A stretch of 32,264 nucleotides of DNA from RGIG4079 sp045646905 (GTDB lineage Bacteria > Bacteroidota > Bacteroidia > Bacteroidales > Muribaculaceae): contig JAZRLP010000010.1 in the NCBI GenBank assembly GCA_045646905.1, positions 1 through 32,264 of the forward strand, in the 5' to 3' direction. This document shows positions 31,865 through 32,264 of the stretch, piece after piece (within the stretch, counting starts at the first letter, position 1; the number at the start of each line of letters is the position of its first letter). Under the pieces are notes generated by a model that was not told the DNA's origin, ran no database searches, and was given only the letters and a program-made list of their open reading frames with translations. A program made the position numbers and the translations under genes.

Positions 31865-31934
31865 AATATTTAAATTTTAAAGTTTTACTTATTTCTAATA
31901 TTAAAAATCTTCTACTTATTTTTAATCTTTATCA

Positions 31935-31942
31935 CAAAGTTA
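31935..31942 (-). promoter_or_regulatory. -7 promoter box of nagA
   Basis: On the minus strand this reads TAACTTTG, giving a leader of about 67 bases. Between here and the 5S terminator (31943-32125) the sequence is AT-rich and I see no gene or further element. Confidence 0.45.
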
Positions 31943-32125
31943 ATAAAATAATAAATAACCATGCTAAATTATTAATATTAATTTTCTATAACACTATTTT
32001 TTAAATCTATAGCACTCTAATTAACTATACACTTCTAATCTTAAAATACATATTGAATCAGTCAACTTAACCGACTCTTAGTCAAAGAAAAATACATTAT
32101 CCCAATTACCCACAACACATATGAA

Positions 32126-32160
32126 AACAAAAAGCCTCGACTCATTTCTGAATCGAGGCT
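32126..32160 (-). terminator. Rho-independent terminator of the rRNA operon
   Basis: AGCCTCGA (32133-32140) pairs with TCGAGGCT (32153-32160), with TCA/TGA extending inward. On the minus strand the stem is followed by TTTTTGTTTT. It lies about 10 bases past the 5S rRNA. Confidence 0.92.
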
Positions 32161-32170
32161 CTCTTGGATA

Positions 32171-32264
<94 letters not shown>

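Overview
The window looks like a chromosomal segment from a low-GC member of the Bacteroidales, probably gut-associated. I infer this from several things. Many genes start just downstream of the Bacteroidetes -7 promoter box TAnnTTTG and lack Shine-Dalgarno sequences. The gene families are typical of the group: an HU-like/SPOR fusion, a DUF6377 regulator, a DUF2582 winged-helix protein, the Bacteroidetes form of RecQ, and KdsC next to Maf. Genus and species cannot be fixed from the sequence alone.

Region 1 (1-2900) is accessory. It holds a 28-bp perfect palindrome, a small membrane protein, and a three-gene minus-strand operon that reads as a toxin-antitoxin-chaperone (TAC) module: HigB/Gp49-like toxin, HigA-like antitoxin with a long C-terminal tail, and SecB-like chaperone. 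Next to it is a broken, phage-type membrane protein (N-terminus lost, no start codon). An ~86-bp imperfect direct repeat (445-531 and 2668-2752) brackets this block, so it may be a separate insertion or deletion unit.

Region 2 (2900-16500) is mostly core. Left to right it encodes a DUF2582 protein, a YjbQ-family protein, RsgA, a class I mannose-6-phosphate isomerase followed by an ATP-grasp protein, then a minus-strand operon (HU/SPOR protein, nitroreductase, Rossmann/DUF2520 protein, KdsC, Maf). After that come a TPR lipid- or periplasm-targeted protein, MutL, a serine hydrolase, and an AraC regulator with a secreted protein of unknown function.

Region 3 (16500-21080) has a DUF6377 membrane-bound regulator divergent from the AraC gene, a gene-free stretch that looks like a small RNA gene ending in a strong terminator, a clostripain-family lipoprotein with an apparently leaderless GTG start, an MscS channel, and a structured 5' leader before recJ.

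Region 4 (21081-32264) carries recJ-recQ, an operon of a DEDDy 3'-5' exonuclease, a small membrane protein, a TTG-started lipoprotein with a BamE-like end and a PhnP-like metallo-hydrolase; then the minus-strand purN-rRNA methyltransferase pair, a CapA-like lipoprotein, nagA, and at the right edge the 3' part of a 5S rRNA gene with its terminator. Repair genes (mutL, recJ, recQ) sit within about 13 kb of each other but in separate transcription units.

The best candidates for new biology are the TAC module with its atypical toxin and candidate operator, the candidate small RNA at 18376-18558, the long hairpin-rich recJ leader, and three genes whose promoters sit almost on their start codons.
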